This document shows positions 44,722 to 54,176 of a stretch of DNA of 64,000 nt, one piece after another. The position numbers were made by a program, and so were the translations under genes. Under the pieces are notes generated by a model that was given only the letters and a program-made list of their open reading frames with translations, did no database searches and was not told the DNA's origin. This DNA is from Tepidaquicella sp964564635 (lineage in GTDB: Bacteria > Bacteroidota > Ignavibacteria > Tepidaquicellales > Tepidaquicellaceae), in assembly GCA_964564635.1 (NCBI GenBank), contig CAZMAR010000002.1, positions 558,001 to 622,000 on the forward strand, written 5' to 3'. How positions within the stretch are numbered: the first letter of the stretch is position 1; the number at the start of each line of letters is the position of its first letter.

Positions 44722-47091
44722 TTATCTTATTAAAGTCATTTTCTTTGTTTCTGTCATTCCATTCACCTGTAAAGTGTAGAAATAGACACCGGAAGAAAGC
44801 ATAGATGCATCGTAAGATAAAGTATAATTACCAGCATCTTTTATTTCATTAACTAAAGTTGCCACTTCCCTTCCTAATAGGTCAAACACTACCAGTTTAA
44901 CAAATCCCTTTTCAGGTATTGAATATTTTATAATTGTAATTGGATTAAATGGATTCGGATAATTTTGCTCTAATGAAAATTTGTATGGTATAGCATTACC
45001 ATTTTCAACACCTGTTGCGATACTTTGATAGCCAGAAATCTTGATATCATCAACATACCATCCATCATAAGTTATTCCCTCATCACTGGTGAGTCTAAAC
45101 CTTATTCTTACATTCTGTGAGGAATTACAATATGAAGTTATGTCAAAAGACTGATAAGTCCAGGTTTGCATATTACCGCTATAGGATTTTACTTCACTCC
45201 AGTTAGCCCCATTATTACTTGATACCTCAACTCTGCAAAAGTCATAGCCTACTTCTGTATAATATCTATGCCAGAAGGATAGAAATACGACAGGTGTATT
45301 TTGTGTATTTAATGGAAAATTCAATGTCATTGAATTATCTGTACTATTGCCATAATTCCCGGAAGGACTATCTGTGAATGAATGTGTGGGTGAATGATAT
45401 TGCGTTGTTACAATACCCCAGGTATTACTCGTATTCCAGTTTCCAAACCCATTTTCTGCACTATCAAGGAATATGGCTGTACCATTGCCAATAAGAATAT
45501 AATGTATTTGATTATACAGAGCAATAGTATCATTTTGCAAAATCTTTACCCTCGTTGGAATTCCGTAATTGTTAGGACATGATGAAGAAATTGTAAAATT
45601 GAATGTTATACTATCTGATGTCCTTGAAGGTAATGATGCTTTGAAATATTCTTGAACAGGTATTGTTATATATGAGCTCAAAGGTATAAATTGTACCTTT
45701 ACATTTGAGGCATTCATTAAACCTTTATTTCTAAATACTACTTTTAAATTTCCGGTTTCATTTTGTGTGTATATTTGCTTATTAAATGTTAATGTTTTCA
45801 ATCCTGCATAGGGACCGGCAACTAAGCTCATATATATATTCATATGCATACAGGTTTTACATAGTGGAATGATTTCTGCCTGGGATGGCCAAAAACCAGT
45901 GGTCCCAACCTCAGGGGTCATACCGAAAATGTGATAAGAGTGTCCTGTAGAATCATTACTATATACCCAATCAAGGTCTCCACCTCTTACATAATATCCC
46001 ACAGTTTGATACGGGGTTCCAAAAGTAAAATTATTTACTGCAACTATATCCGCTCCCATTTCATTGAAAACAGCATCATCTGGGGTAGGTATTGGGTCAC
46101 ACCAAGCCCAAGGTTTTATAAGATAGTTCCCATAGGTATGATAATCTAACTGACATTTAAAATTTCTGGAATTAACAAATACTTTGAATAATGAATCTTC
46201 AGGAGATGAAAAAGGATAAGGACCTCTATAAGTATCTGAAGATGGTGATGTAGAGGAACCACCATTTGTTGAATTCCAGAAGTTGTATGTACCAAAATTC
46301 CTGTTCAAGTCTGTTCCTATAGAAGAACTACCTTGATTCGGTTGTCTGTTTTTTCTCCAATTACCATTAGGAAATAGAGGTTCATTGTATACATATCCAT
46401 CGGGGTTAATACACGGTGTAAAATAAATTTCTCTATTGTTTAAAATATAAGTAGCAACTGGGTCTATATTATAATTTTCCAGTAACCAATAAATGTAATA
46501 AAATACATTGGACATCCCAAGTGGTTCCCGTGCGTGGGTTAAAGCATTATACCAGATTTCAGGTTTGCCTGTGGGAGCATCTGGATTCTTTGTTATTCTA
46601 ACTGTCCAGAGTGGTCTGCCTTCATAAGAATTACCTATGGAGAATTTAACAGATACAAGTGTAGGATATTCCATCCTTAAAGAATCAAGCTTAGCAATTG
46701 CTTCCGCCCATTTTAGATGACCTCCCATAGTTCCATAAATACTGTGATTAATATTATAATCATCAGTAAGTGAAATGTTTGGATTTATGTAGTTTGTTCT
46801 CTGCATGTAACTATAGTATGAATCCCAATCTTCTATGGTAATCTCAAAAGGGACTCCTGAATTTCTTAACATTTCTATTTCACTCTCTGATAGCCATGTT
46901 TCAAAATAATAGCCAGGTTTTCTGATTCCTCCGTCAAGAAATAACCCAGCATTTGCAAGTTTTTGGTAGTCCCAGTCTGTTTTGGCATAAATCATGACTT
47001 TCGAATATTTTTCAATATTTTGCGCATTTGTGTCTGTTATAAAAACTCCCACAAGAAGTAGAGCCAACAATAAAAAGATTATCTTTTTCAT
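44722..47091 (-). CDS. M14 family zinc carboxypeptidase with T9SS type A sorting domain
   Basis: 789 residues. Signal peptide MKKIIFLLLALLLVGVFITDTNAQ. The zinc site is HAREP with His186 and Glu189, and the third ligand is a histidine in LDYHTYGNY. The catalytic glutamate is in TPEVGTTGFWP. A second beta domain (SSNNGANWSEVKSYSG, VRIRFRLTSDEGITYDGWYV) has a MAM/jelly-roll look, perhaps for binding. The sorting domain follows: FSLEQNYPNPFNPITIIKYS, LLGREVATLVNE, and a KKMTLIR end. It should trim C-terminal residues from peptides outside the cell. A strong hairpin follows its stop. Confidence 0.93.
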   Translation of the reverse strand: MKKIIFLLLALLLVGVFITDTNAQNIEKYSKVMIYAKTDWDYQKLANAGLFLDGGIRKPGYYFETWLSESEIEMLRNSGVPFEITIEDWDSYYSYMQRTNYINPNISLTDDYNINHSIYGTMGGHLKWAEAIAKLDSLRMEYPTLVSVKFSIGNSYEGRPLWTVRITKNPDAPTGKPEIWYNALTHAREPLGMSNVFYYIYWLLENYNIDPVATYILNNREIYFTPCINPDGYVYNEPLFPNGNWRKNRQPNQGSSSIGTDLNRNFGTYNFWNSTNGGSSTSPSSDTYRGPYPFSSPEDSLFKVFVNSRNFKCQLDYHTYGNYLIKPWAWCDPIPTPDDAVFNEMGADIVAVNNFTFGTPYQTVGYYVRGGDLDWVYSNDSTGHSYHIFGMTPEVGTTGFWPSQAEIIPLCKTCMHMNIYMSLVAGPYAGLKTLTFNKQIYTQNETGNLKVVFRNKGLMNASNVKVQFIPLSSYITIPVQEYFKASLPSRTSDSITFNFTISSSCPNNYGIPTRVKILQNDTIALYNQIHYILIGNGTAIFLDSAENGFGNWNTSNTWGIVTTQYHSPTHSFTDSPSGNYGNSTDNSMTLNFPLNTQNTPVVFLSFWHRYYTEVGYDFCRVEVSSNNGANWSEVKSYSGNMQTWTYQSFDITSYCNSSQNVRIRFRLTSDEGITYDGWYVDDIKISGYQSIATGVENGNAIPYKFSLEQNYPNPFNPITIIKYSIPEKGFVKLVVFDLLGREVATLVNEIKDAGNYTLSYDASMLSSGVYFYTLQVNGMTETKKMTLIR

Positions 47092-47169
47092 TTCTTTTTT
47101 ATTAATTTTTATTTGTTAAATTTTTTTAAAGAATTGTTGGAATTGGTTTTTATCAAGAACAAAAATAAC

Positions 47170-47568
47170 TCATTGGTCAGTAGAGTTATCTTTCTGGAGT
47201 CTTAGCAAAGAGTCTTGTTGGAGCTCAATTTTGGCTTCATAACTCTTAATTTCTCTTATTTGCAAGTATTCATCTCTTATTCTGACAATTTCTTCGTCGT
47301 CCATAAATTTTTCTTCAACCTTTTCCACTTCATATACATCTTTAAAACCAGCTTTTGCTATTAATTCGTTCCCTTTTGCGTCAAACAATTTTTCCCTGGC
47401 TTTTTCATCCGGCTCTTTTAGATAATTTTTGAACTCTTCTGAAAGAGTAAATTCTTTTGAGAGATTGTATAATTTTATAAGTTTCTCTTTATCGGAATTT
47501 TTTGAGCAGGATATAAGTATTGGAAAAGAAATTAAAATTATATATATCACTAACTTTTTCATATCCAT
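47170..47568 (-). CDS. small lipoprotein with coiled-coil character
   Basis: 132 residues from ATG at 47568 (MDMKKLVIY); a second ATG is at 47562. The signal ends in a lipobox ILISC. The rest is highly charged and helical (EEFKNYLKEPDEKAREKLFD, VEEKFMDDEEIVRIRDEYLQ, LQQDSLLRLQKD), typical of a periplasmic coiled-coil. No family is recognised. It is divergent from the HExxH protein at 47660 and lies 78 bases upstream of the M14 gene on the same strand. Confidence 0.6.
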   Translation of the reverse strand: MDMKKLVIYIILISFPILISCSKNSDKEKLIKLYNLSKEFTLSEEFKNYLKEPDEKAREKLFDAKGNELIAKAGFKDVYEVEKVEEKFMDDEEIVRIRDEYLQIREIKSYEAKIELQQDSLLRLQKDNSTDQ

Positions 47569-47659
47569 AATATAAAAATACACATAATTTTAAAATAAAT
47601 ATATATATTAAAAATTTTAATATTTCTATATTTAAGTATAATTTTTTATTTTTAAATCT

Positions 47660-48547
47660 GTGATTAGGATTTTCACAATATATCTATGTATTTACTCAAT
47701 ATTTTTTGAGATTATAACAGATTTAGATTCAACAACTGATAATAATTTTTTACTCCAGAATCAGGATACTGTAATTTTCGACTTTGAAGAAAAAATTCAG
47801 GAATATAAAAATATACTTTCCAGTGATTTTATTTATTCCACTTATTCCTGTTTTTTAGTGATTTCTAATTTATCTGAGAAAGAGCTGAATAAATTAATAA
47901 ATAATACAATTGCTAATGCGGAAAAATGTTTATATAATGATTTTTTCAGAATTAGACCTGATGAAATTACCACTGTATTGTTGTTTAAGAACGAACAAAC
48001 TTATAAATTTTGGGCAGAAAACCTTTTTAATGATATTGATATATCGTATTTTGGGTATTACAAACCACTACATAAAGTTATAATTATGAACATTTCAACC
48101 GGTGGTGGTACACTCGTTCACGAATTAACACACGTTTTTGTTAGATATGATTTTCCTGATATTCCAGTGTGGTTAAATGAAGGACTTGGTTCACTTTATG
48201 AAAGATGTACGATGACTGAATATGAAATAAAAGGTTTGACAAACTGGCGACTTCCGACATTGCAGAAGTCAATTGTTAATGGTAATTATTATCCCTTGAG
48301 AAATATGTTTAATCTTTCCGATGAAGAATTTTATGGGGAAAATAGTGATTTCTATTATGCACAGGCAAGATACTTCTGTTATTATTTGCAGGAGAATGGA
48401 ATCTTAAAACAATTTTATAAGAATTTTAGAGATAACTATAGTAAAGATTCAACCGGAATGTTTTTTATTGAAGAAATTTTTGATAATAAAATTGAAAACA
48501 TTGATTCTGATTTTAAAAAATGGGTAATGAACTTAAAGTATGATTAA
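47660..48547 (+). CDS. HExxH metallohydrolase, peptidase MA-like
   Basis: 295 residues, GTG start at 47660. A hydrophobic N-terminus (IRIFTIYLCIYSIFFEII) suggests a signal or anchor. The zinc motif is VHELTHVFVRYDFPDIPVWL followed by NEGLG: His and Glu of HELTH, with a downstream glutamate in WLNEGL, as in DUF1570/peptidase MA-type gluzincins. The upstream region (TVLLFKNEQTYKFWAENLFN, GYYKPLHKVIIMNIS) matches the domain seen before the motif in that group. A peptidase role is likely. It is convergent with the M28 gene at a shared hairpin. Confidence 0.78.
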   Translation: MIRIFTIYLCIYSIFFEIITDLDSTTDNNFLLQNQDTVIFDFEEKIQEYKNILSSDFIYSTYSCFLVISNLSEKELNKLINNTIANAEKCLYNDFFRIRPDEITTVLLFKNEQTYKFWAENLFNDIDISYFGYYKPLHKVIIMNISTGGGTLVHELTHVFVRYDFPDIPVWLNEGLGSLYERCTMTEYEIKGLTNWRLPTLQKSIVNGNYYPLRNMFNLSDEEFYGENSDFYYAQARYFCYYLQENGILKQFYKNFRDNYSKDSTGMFFIEEIFDNKIENIDSDFKKWVMNLKYD

Positions 48548-48566
48548 GAGTTAAAAATATTTTAAT

Positions 48567-48599
48567 AAAAAAGGCTGTCTTTATTGGACAGCCTTTTTT
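48567..48599. terminator. bidirectional terminator between the HExxH and M28 genes
   Basis: Thirteen pairs: AAAAAAGGCTGTC (48567-48579) with GACAGCCTTTTTT (48587-48599), 7-nt loop. The A/T ends give a U-tract in both directions, serving both convergent genes. Confidence 0.9.
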
Positions 48600-48621
48600 A
48601 CATAAATTATTTTACTAATTA

Positions 48622-50703
48622 TTATTTCATCAAAGTCATTTTCATTGTTTTAACAAAGTCTCCAGCAGTCAGCCTGTAGAAATATATACCACTTGATAAA
48701 CTTGAAGCATCAAAATCTATCGAGTAGTATCCAGCTTGCTTTTCTTCATTTATTAATGTGGCAATTTCTCTTCCAAGTATGTCAAAAATTTTCAAAGTTA
48801 CAAATGAATTCTTCGGTAATGCATAATTTATTTTTGTCACTGGATTAAATGGATTCGGATAATTTTGAGATAGTTCGTAAGTTTTTGGGATACCATTATT
48901 ATTGCTAATCCCGGTTGTAACATTAAAGTAAATTGTAATATTAGGTCTACCTGTAGTTGAGCTCGATCCAGTTAATTGACATCCAATGCTATTATCTAAA
49001 TGATAATGATATACTCTACCGGAAACTGAAGTTGCGTTTACATTTGAATTAGATGTCCAGCTGGTGTTGTGGAAACAAATTTCTATAAGTAAATTATTTA
49101 CTCCATCCCAATAGAATGGCGTTTGCAGGTTAATATACTGCAAGCCGGTTCCAGTTACAGTATATGTACCAGAATATACGTCTGTCCAACCTGTTGTTAT
49201 CCAGCCTGAGATTGACGAAGCAGTGGAATTTTGCATCCTTACAGTAAAGCCATTCATTGGTTGTGAAGAATTGCTTATTACATCAAACCCAATCTTATCT
49301 ATATTACCAGCTGTTGCGCCTGCGGAGGTCATTTCGGTTTGCAAGTATAATAACTGTGTTCTGGAGTCCATATAATAAGTGTAAAATGGATAGCCAACTG
49401 AAACTGTTCCGTTACCAATAGTTACAATGTTTACATTTGCAACTTCATAACTAAATGTTGTTGGCGGGGGAGTTGTTCCAGGTGGATTTATACCACTTCC
49501 ACCAGAGGGTAATGTTGCAATTAATGTACCAGCTGAATCTTGTGCTGCAATGTAATAATTTATAACACTACCCATCGGTTGGCCGGGAATAGTAAATTTA
49601 AAAGTATCAAGATTTGTGTATGAAGGATTTACATAACTGTATGGACCATTATTAACTTTATAATATAGTCTTGGTGCATAACTACCAGTTGCAATTTTAT
49701 ATGAGGATTTTATTATAGCGGTAGCAACTCTTGGTCCTGTACTTGGACCAGAGGATAATGGAGTATGATTTATAGTAATTTTGAAATCTCCTGCTATCGT
49801 TACAAGTGCTGCTACAGCTGCTTTTATCATTTTTACAGTATATGCCAAATTTACATATTGATATTTATCATTAACTGTGTGATAATATGGATTGAACTCA
49901 TTATTATCTTCAATAGCAAGAATTGCTTTATAACCTCTATTCTGGAATGACTGATGGTCACTACCACCAGATAAGGATGTAGTTATCTGAGGTGCTAAAG
50001 TAGGTTGGTACAAATTAACTATTGCATAATAATCATTTGCTAAAGACATAGATGCTGTATTGGTATTTATATCCAGAGCACCATCATTATTTCCATCATA
50101 AGCAATCATATCAAAGTTTAAAACAGCAATAATTGAATCTCCGTGAGCAAAAGCTGTATCTGCATAAGCCTTGCTTCCATACAATCCTCTTTCTTCTTCA
50201 TCCCATGCTGCGAATATAATAGTATATGGTAAATTAACATTTGCTAACAATCGCGCAGCCTCTATTACGCAGACAGTCCCTGAACCATTATCATCCGCTC
50301 CTGGGGCAAGTGAACCGGATGGCATATCATCATAGTGTCCACAAATAATAACATATTGATTTGGATATTTTGTACCTATTTTCTTTGCCAGTACATTTCT
50401 AATAGTAGCGTTTATATCTTGATACCAGCTTGTGAGCCCAAAACTTTGAAATCTTTCTAAAATATATTGAGCAGCATAAGTATTTCCAGTTGTATTCCAG
50501 TACCTTGTCGCAATTGTATATGGTGAGCCACCTATTATGCAGGATGTATCACCGCTTAACTGTCTCAAATATTTTTTTACACTATCAGTGTTTACCTGGT
50601 TCATTATATTAGCAACAAATGGATTGTATGCTACTTGGGAAATAGCATTAAAAGAAATCAACAAAGCGATTAAAACAACGAGAGTTAATTTAAGATATTT
50701 CAT
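48622..50703 (-). CDS. M28 family zinc aminopeptidase with T9SS type A sorting domain
   Basis: 693 residues from ATG at 50703 (MKYLKLTLVVLIALLISFNA, signal peptide); a longer frame upstream has no signal and is rejected. The dizinc M28 site is ICGHYDD (His123), GADDNGSGT (bridging Asp), WDEEERGLYGS (general base and ligand Glu), NFDMIAYDGN and GSDHQSF. A central beta domain follows, then from about 425 to 590 a second beta domain with RTQLLYLQTEM and LLIEICFHNTS that also occurs in the protein at 62680. It ends with the sorting domain (LSQNYPNPFNPVTKINYALP, LGREIATLINE, MKMTLMK). It should be an extracellular aminopeptidase and is the last gene of a seven-gene run. Confidence 0.93.
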   Translation of the reverse strand: MKYLKLTLVVLIALLISFNAISQVAYNPFVANIMNQVNTDSVKKYLRQLSGDTSCIIGGSPYTIATRYWNTTGNTYAAQYILERFQSFGLTSWYQDINATIRNVLAKKIGTKYPNQYVIICGHYDDMPSGSLAPGADDNGSGTVCVIEAARLLANVNLPYTIIFAAWDEEERGLYGSKAYADTAFAHGDSIIAVLNFDMIAYDGNNDGALDINTNTASMSLANDYYAIVNLYQPTLAPQITTSLSGGSDHQSFQNRGYKAILAIEDNNEFNPYYHTVNDKYQYVNLAYTVKMIKAAVAALVTIAGDFKITINHTPLSSGPSTGPRVATAIIKSSYKIATGSYAPRLYYKVNNGPYSYVNPSYTNLDTFKFTIPGQPMGSVINYYIAAQDSAGTLIATLPSGGSGINPPGTTPPPTTFSYEVANVNIVTIGNGTVSVGYPFYTYYMDSRTQLLYLQTEMTSAGATAGNIDKIGFDVISNSSQPMNGFTVRMQNSTASSISGWITTGWTDVYSGTYTVTGTGLQYINLQTPFYWDGVNNLLIEICFHNTSWTSNSNVNATSVSGRVYHYHLDNSIGCQLTGSSSTTGRPNITIYFNVTTGISNNNGIPKTYELSQNYPNPFNPVTKINYALPKNSFVTLKIFDILGREIATLINEEKQAGYYSIDFDASSLSSGIYFYRLTAGDFVKTMKMTLMK

Positions 50704-50738
50704 ATTAATTATATTTAAATTAATATAATATTTTTTAA

Positions 50739-52100
50739 TTAATGAGAACTTTTTCCTTTCGGAAATGCATTCCAGATTGTAATAGTAAGAAAAATACCGA
50801 TTAAAATAAAGGGAATAAGAAATAATGGCCAGAAAGCCCAATTCCTTGTTGTGATGAATCCAAGCGATAATGATTGTACACCTGTACCCAAATAGACAAG
50901 ACCATCTATTAATCCTACTGCAGTTCCGGCAGCCTTTTTACCTCCAAAGTCCATTGTTGCAGTTCCACTTAACATACCATGAGTACCAATAACGGCAATT
51001 GAAATAATAGACACACAAAGCCCAAGCCCTATAGGATTATCATATAGAGTAAAATTCATACATATAGCAGCCAGAAGGATGGTGGTATATAAAATTCCAG
51101 CAACAGGAGCCCTTCTTGAGCCAAAAAGTTTATCTGACATCCAGCCTGCCATCATTCCACCTGAAGCACCAGCAATCATTAGGATAAGACCCCAGTTATT
51201 TAGCCAGAAATTCCAGGCTGCATTGGATTCTAAATTTTCTTTAGCATAAATAGGAAACCAGTGCATAACACCGTTTCTAATTACACCAGTACAAAACTCT
51301 ATTAGACCAACGATAATTATAATTTTATTAGTAAATATTTTTTTTATGACTTCTAAAAGACCATATTTGGCATCATCTTCACCTGATGTAGCATCACCAG
51401 TATTGAAATTTTCATATCCAGCTTGTGATGGATTATCCCTGATGATAAATATATCAATTAGGAACCAGAATAATAAAATAATAGCAGGAATCCAGAAGAC
51501 AAACCAAAAGGAAGGATTTTGTGGATTAATTGAAACGGTTGTATTAACGACAAATTGGCTCCAATCAAAAGCAAAATACAACCCTAATGAAATAAGAATC
51601 CCAAAAATTCCACCAAAGACACCTCGCTCTTTAACATGGAACCATGCGGAATTAACTTTTACTATTGCAACAGCACCAAAACTCTGAAAATACATATTGA
51701 ATGCATATAATATAGAAAATATAATAGTAAGATTTATTTGCCAGCCAAGTGATAGGATTCCATATAGGAAAAAGCCCATTAATAAATTCATAATAGCAGA
51801 ACCACCAGCTGCAGCGAGAATAGAAGACTTTCCTCCAAATTTATCAGTTAACGGTCCATTTATTAAAAATGAAAACGCATAAGTAATAGTACCCACTGCG
51901 AATATTATCCCGAAATCTTCTTTAGTCATCAAATTTCCAAGAGCATTTTTTGACACTGTTAGATTATACCTTGCCATATAAAGAAATGCGTAAGTAAGGC
52001 CGAGAGGTAACCAGTTCATTATTCTTCTAACTCTGTATTTACTGGTATGAATTGGTTTACCGTTTTCTGTAAAAGATATTAAAGATTGTTTCTGATTCAT
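50739..52100 (-). CDS. MFS transporter, organophosphate:phosphate antiporter-like (GlpT/UhpC type)
   Basis: A 453-residue protein with about twelve hydrophobic segments. LPLGLTYAFLYMARYNLTVS near 31-50 and GPLTDKFGGKSSIL are typical of the OPA subfamily, which exchanges glycerol-3-phosphate or hexose phosphate for phosphate. GMMAGWMSDKLFGSRRAPV is the repeat of that loop in the second half. The substrate is not readable. It lies 12 nt after the cupin gene and 35 nt before the M28 peptidase gene on the same strand. Confidence 0.85.
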   Translation of the reverse strand: MNQKQSLISFTENGKPIHTSKYRVRRIMNWLPLGLTYAFLYMARYNLTVSKNALGNLMTKEDFGIIFAVGTITYAFSFLINGPLTDKFGGKSSILAAAGGSAIMNLLMGFFLYGILSLGWQINLTIIFSILYAFNMYFQSFGAVAIVKVNSAWFHVKERGVFGGIFGILISLGLYFAFDWSQFVVNTTVSINPQNPSFWFVFWIPAIILLFWFLIDIFIIRDNPSQAGYENFNTGDATSGEDDAKYGLLEVIKKIFTNKIIIIVGLIEFCTGVIRNGVMHWFPIYAKENLESNAAWNFWLNNWGLILMIAGASGGMMAGWMSDKLFGSRRAPVAGILYTTILLAAICMNFTLYDNPIGLGLCVSIISIAVIGTHGMLSGTATMDFGGKKAAGTAVGLIDGLVYLGTGVQSLSLGFITTRNWAFWPLFLIPFILIGIFLTITIWNAFPKGKSSH

Positions 52101-52112
52101 ATATGAATTATT

Positions 52113-52433
52113 TTAAAAATAAATTGCTAACCAGATACAAGGTGGCTTTTTACTGGTGTAGGTAACTTTGTGTTTTGTTCTTGAATCTATAAGAATATAA
52201 TCCCCTTGTTTCATTTTAACTATCTTTTTGTTTTCAAAAAGTAGTGTAGCTTTTCCCTGTAATAATAAAACCCATTCATTCCTTTTATCATATAGCCAAA
52301 GGTCCTCAGGAGTTTTTTGCCCGTACGATATTATCCTTTCTATAGTTATTTTCTTTGTTGATAATATTTTTTCGAATATTTCCTTTTCAGGATTAATTTT
52401 TAATTTTTTTACATTTAAAATATTATTTGTCAT
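52113..52433 (-). CDS. small cupin domain protein
   Basis: 106 residues forming a single cupin barrel: WVLLLQGKATLLFENKKIVK, MKQGDYILIDSRTKHKVTYT, then PPCIWLAIYF. The spacing fits a cupin with a weakened metal site. EWVLLLQG lacks the first-motif histidine pair. Proteins of this kind are often called cupin-2 or mannose-6-phosphate isomerase-like. Its gene overlaps prmA by 11 nt. Function unknown. Confidence 0.75.
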   Translation of the reverse strand: MTNNILNVKKLKINPEKEIFEKILSTKKITIERIISYGQKTPEDLWLYDKRNEWVLLLQGKATLLFENKKIVKMKQGDYILIDSRTKHKVTYTSKKPPCIWLAIYF

Positions 52434-53277
52434 TCCTTATTTGTTTCTTCAAACAATAAAAACTTGTCCAGTAATTTTTTTCTCTTATTTCTTTTATGAT
52501 TATCCCATTTCTGTTCAGAAATGCTGAAAAATTGGATTTTTCTTCTTTTAATATTCCTGATAATATTAGTTTACCGTTTGATTTTAATTTTGAATAAATA
52601 TACTTAAAATATTTTTTTATTACATCAGTTGTTATATTTGCGATTACTATATCAAAATCAGAAAATTTAATTGAATCTATACTACTTGGTAATAGTGTTA
52701 TTCTTTTGGAAGTCCTATTTTTATTTATATTTTCAATTGCGTTCTTTATAGCTTCTATATCATTATCTATTGCAATAATTTCACTTACTCCAAGTTTTGC
52801 AGCTGCAATTGCAAGAATTCCTGTCCCAGTTCCAAAGTCTAGTAGAAATCTATCTTGTGGAGAAAGGTAATCCAGTAACATTTCAAGTGATAATTGTGTT
52901 GTTTCGTTATGCCCTGTACCGAAAGACATTTTAGGATCAATAACAATCTTTATTAAGTTTTTTATGTTTTTTATTTTGCTTTTTTTCCAGGAAGGATATA
53001 TAACCAGTCTATTTTTAATATATACAGGTTTAATTGTGGTTTTCCATTTTTTATCCCAATCTATATTTTGGAAATTTTCTACCTTAGTAGAAAGATTTGG
53101 GAATTTTTTTTTGATTTTGGATAATAAATTTTTAAACGAAAAATTTTCTGGTAGATAAAATATAAGTTTATTCTCTTCTTCTAAAAAAGAATTTATATTG
53201 AATAAATAAAGGTAATTGCAAATTCTTTCAAAGTTTTTACTATTGGCTTTTATAGTTATTTTCTTATAATTTTCCAA
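52423..53277 (-). CDS. prmA: ribosomal protein L11 methyltransferase
   Basis: A 284-residue SAM-dependent methyltransferase. An N-terminal substrate-recognition domain (about 1-90) precedes IVIDPKMSFGTGHNETTQLS and LLDFGTGTGILAIAAAKLGV, the PrmA-specific motif and SAM motif I. DIVIANITTDVIK matches the catalytic NI region. It methylates lysines and the N-terminus of ribosomal protein L11. It overlaps the cupin gene by 11 nt and follows folD by 11 nt. Confidence 0.93.
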   Translation of the reverse strand: MENYKKITIKANSKNFERICNYLYLFNINSFLEEENKLIFYLPENFSFKNLLSKIKKKFPNLSTKVENFQNIDWDKKWKTTIKPVYIKNRLVIYPSWKKSKIKNIKNLIKIVIDPKMSFGTGHNETTQLSLEMLLDYLSPQDRFLLDFGTGTGILAIAAAKLGVSEIIAIDNDIEAIKNAIENINKNRTSKRITLLPSSIDSIKFSDFDIVIANITTDVIKKYFKYIYSKLKSNGKLILSGILKEEKSNFSAFLNRNGIIIKEIREKNYWTSFYCLKKQIRNDK

Positions 53278-53288
53278 TAAAATATTTT

Positions 53289-54173
53289 TTAGAATTTAAT
53301 AGCTCCTTTTGCAGATAGAAGTGTATTTTTCATCAACATTGCAATAGTCATCGGACCGACCCCTCCTGGTACAGGCGTGATTTTATAGGATTTTTCATAA
53401 CAATTTTTAAAGTCCACATCTCCTACAATTCTGTATCCGGATTTTTTTGTTGAGTCTGGTATTCTGTTTATTCCTACATCAATTATAATACAACCCTCAC
53501 TTATCATATCGGCTTTTAAGAATTCGGGCTTACCTATTGCAACTATTATAATATCTGAGTTTAGAGTATATTTCTTTATATCCTTAGTTGCACTATGACA
53601 TACAGAAACTGTACAATTAATTTCCTTTCTCAATAATAAATTTGCAAGTGGCTTTCCAACTATGTTACTTCTCCCTATAATTGTAGCATTTTTTCCATTT
53701 GTTATTATCTTATTTCTTTTTAATAACTCGATTATTCCAAATGGTGTACAGGGGAAAAAGCAATCTTTTCCGGCAACCAGTCTTCCAATGTTTCTTGGAT
53801 GAAAACCATCAACATCTTTTTTATAATCAATTGCTTCAAGGATTTTTGCTTCGTCTATATGAGGTGGGATTGGCAATTGAACTAAAATTCCGTGAATCTT
53901 ATCATCATTGTTTAATTTATCAATTAGACTAATTAACTCGGATTCTTGTGTTTCTTCTGGTAGCACTTCAGTAACAGAATAAAACCCGAGTTCTTCACAG
54001 GCTTTACCTTTATTTTTTACATAAATTTGTGAAGCTGGATTATTTCCAACCAATATAAAAGCTAAGCCGGGAATAATTCCTTTTTCTTGTTTTAGTTTCC
54101 CGGCTTCCCACTTTATTTCCTCCTTTATCTCTTTTGCAATGAGATTTCCGTCTATGATTTTTTCGTCAGTCAT
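53289..54173 (-). CDS. folD: bifunctional methylene-tetrahydrofolate dehydrogenase/cyclohydrolase
   Basis: A 294-residue FolD of usual length, converting 5,10-methylene-THF to 10-formyl-THF with NADP. The cyclohydrolase lysine is in SQIYVKNKGKACEELGF. VQLPIPPHIDE and KDVDGFHP follow, then the NADP site ATIIGRSNIVGKPLANLLL, and VPGGVGPMTIAMLM ends the catalytic part. It lies within a run of same-strand genes, 3 nt after the SPOR gene at 54177 and 11 nt before prmA. Confidence 0.96.
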   Translation of the reverse strand: MTDEKIIDGNLIAKEIKEEIKWEAGKLKQEKGIIPGLAFILVGNNPASQIYVKNKGKACEELGFYSVTEVLPEETQESELISLIDKLNNDDKIHGILVQLPIPPHIDEAKILEAIDYKKDVDGFHPRNIGRLVAGKDCFFPCTPFGIIELLKRNKIITNGKNATIIGRSNIVGKPLANLLLRKEINCTVSVCHSATKDIKKYTLNSDIIIVAIGKPEFLKADMISEGCIIIDVGINRIPDSTKKSGYRIVGDVDFKNCYEKSYKITPVPGGVGPMTIAMLMKNTLLSAKGAIKF

Positions 54174-54176
54174 TTA

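Noticed and set aside
50704..50841. 46-residue extension of the M28 peptidase
   Set aside because: The signal peptide starts at the ATG at 50703, and the extension overlaps the end of the MFS gene.
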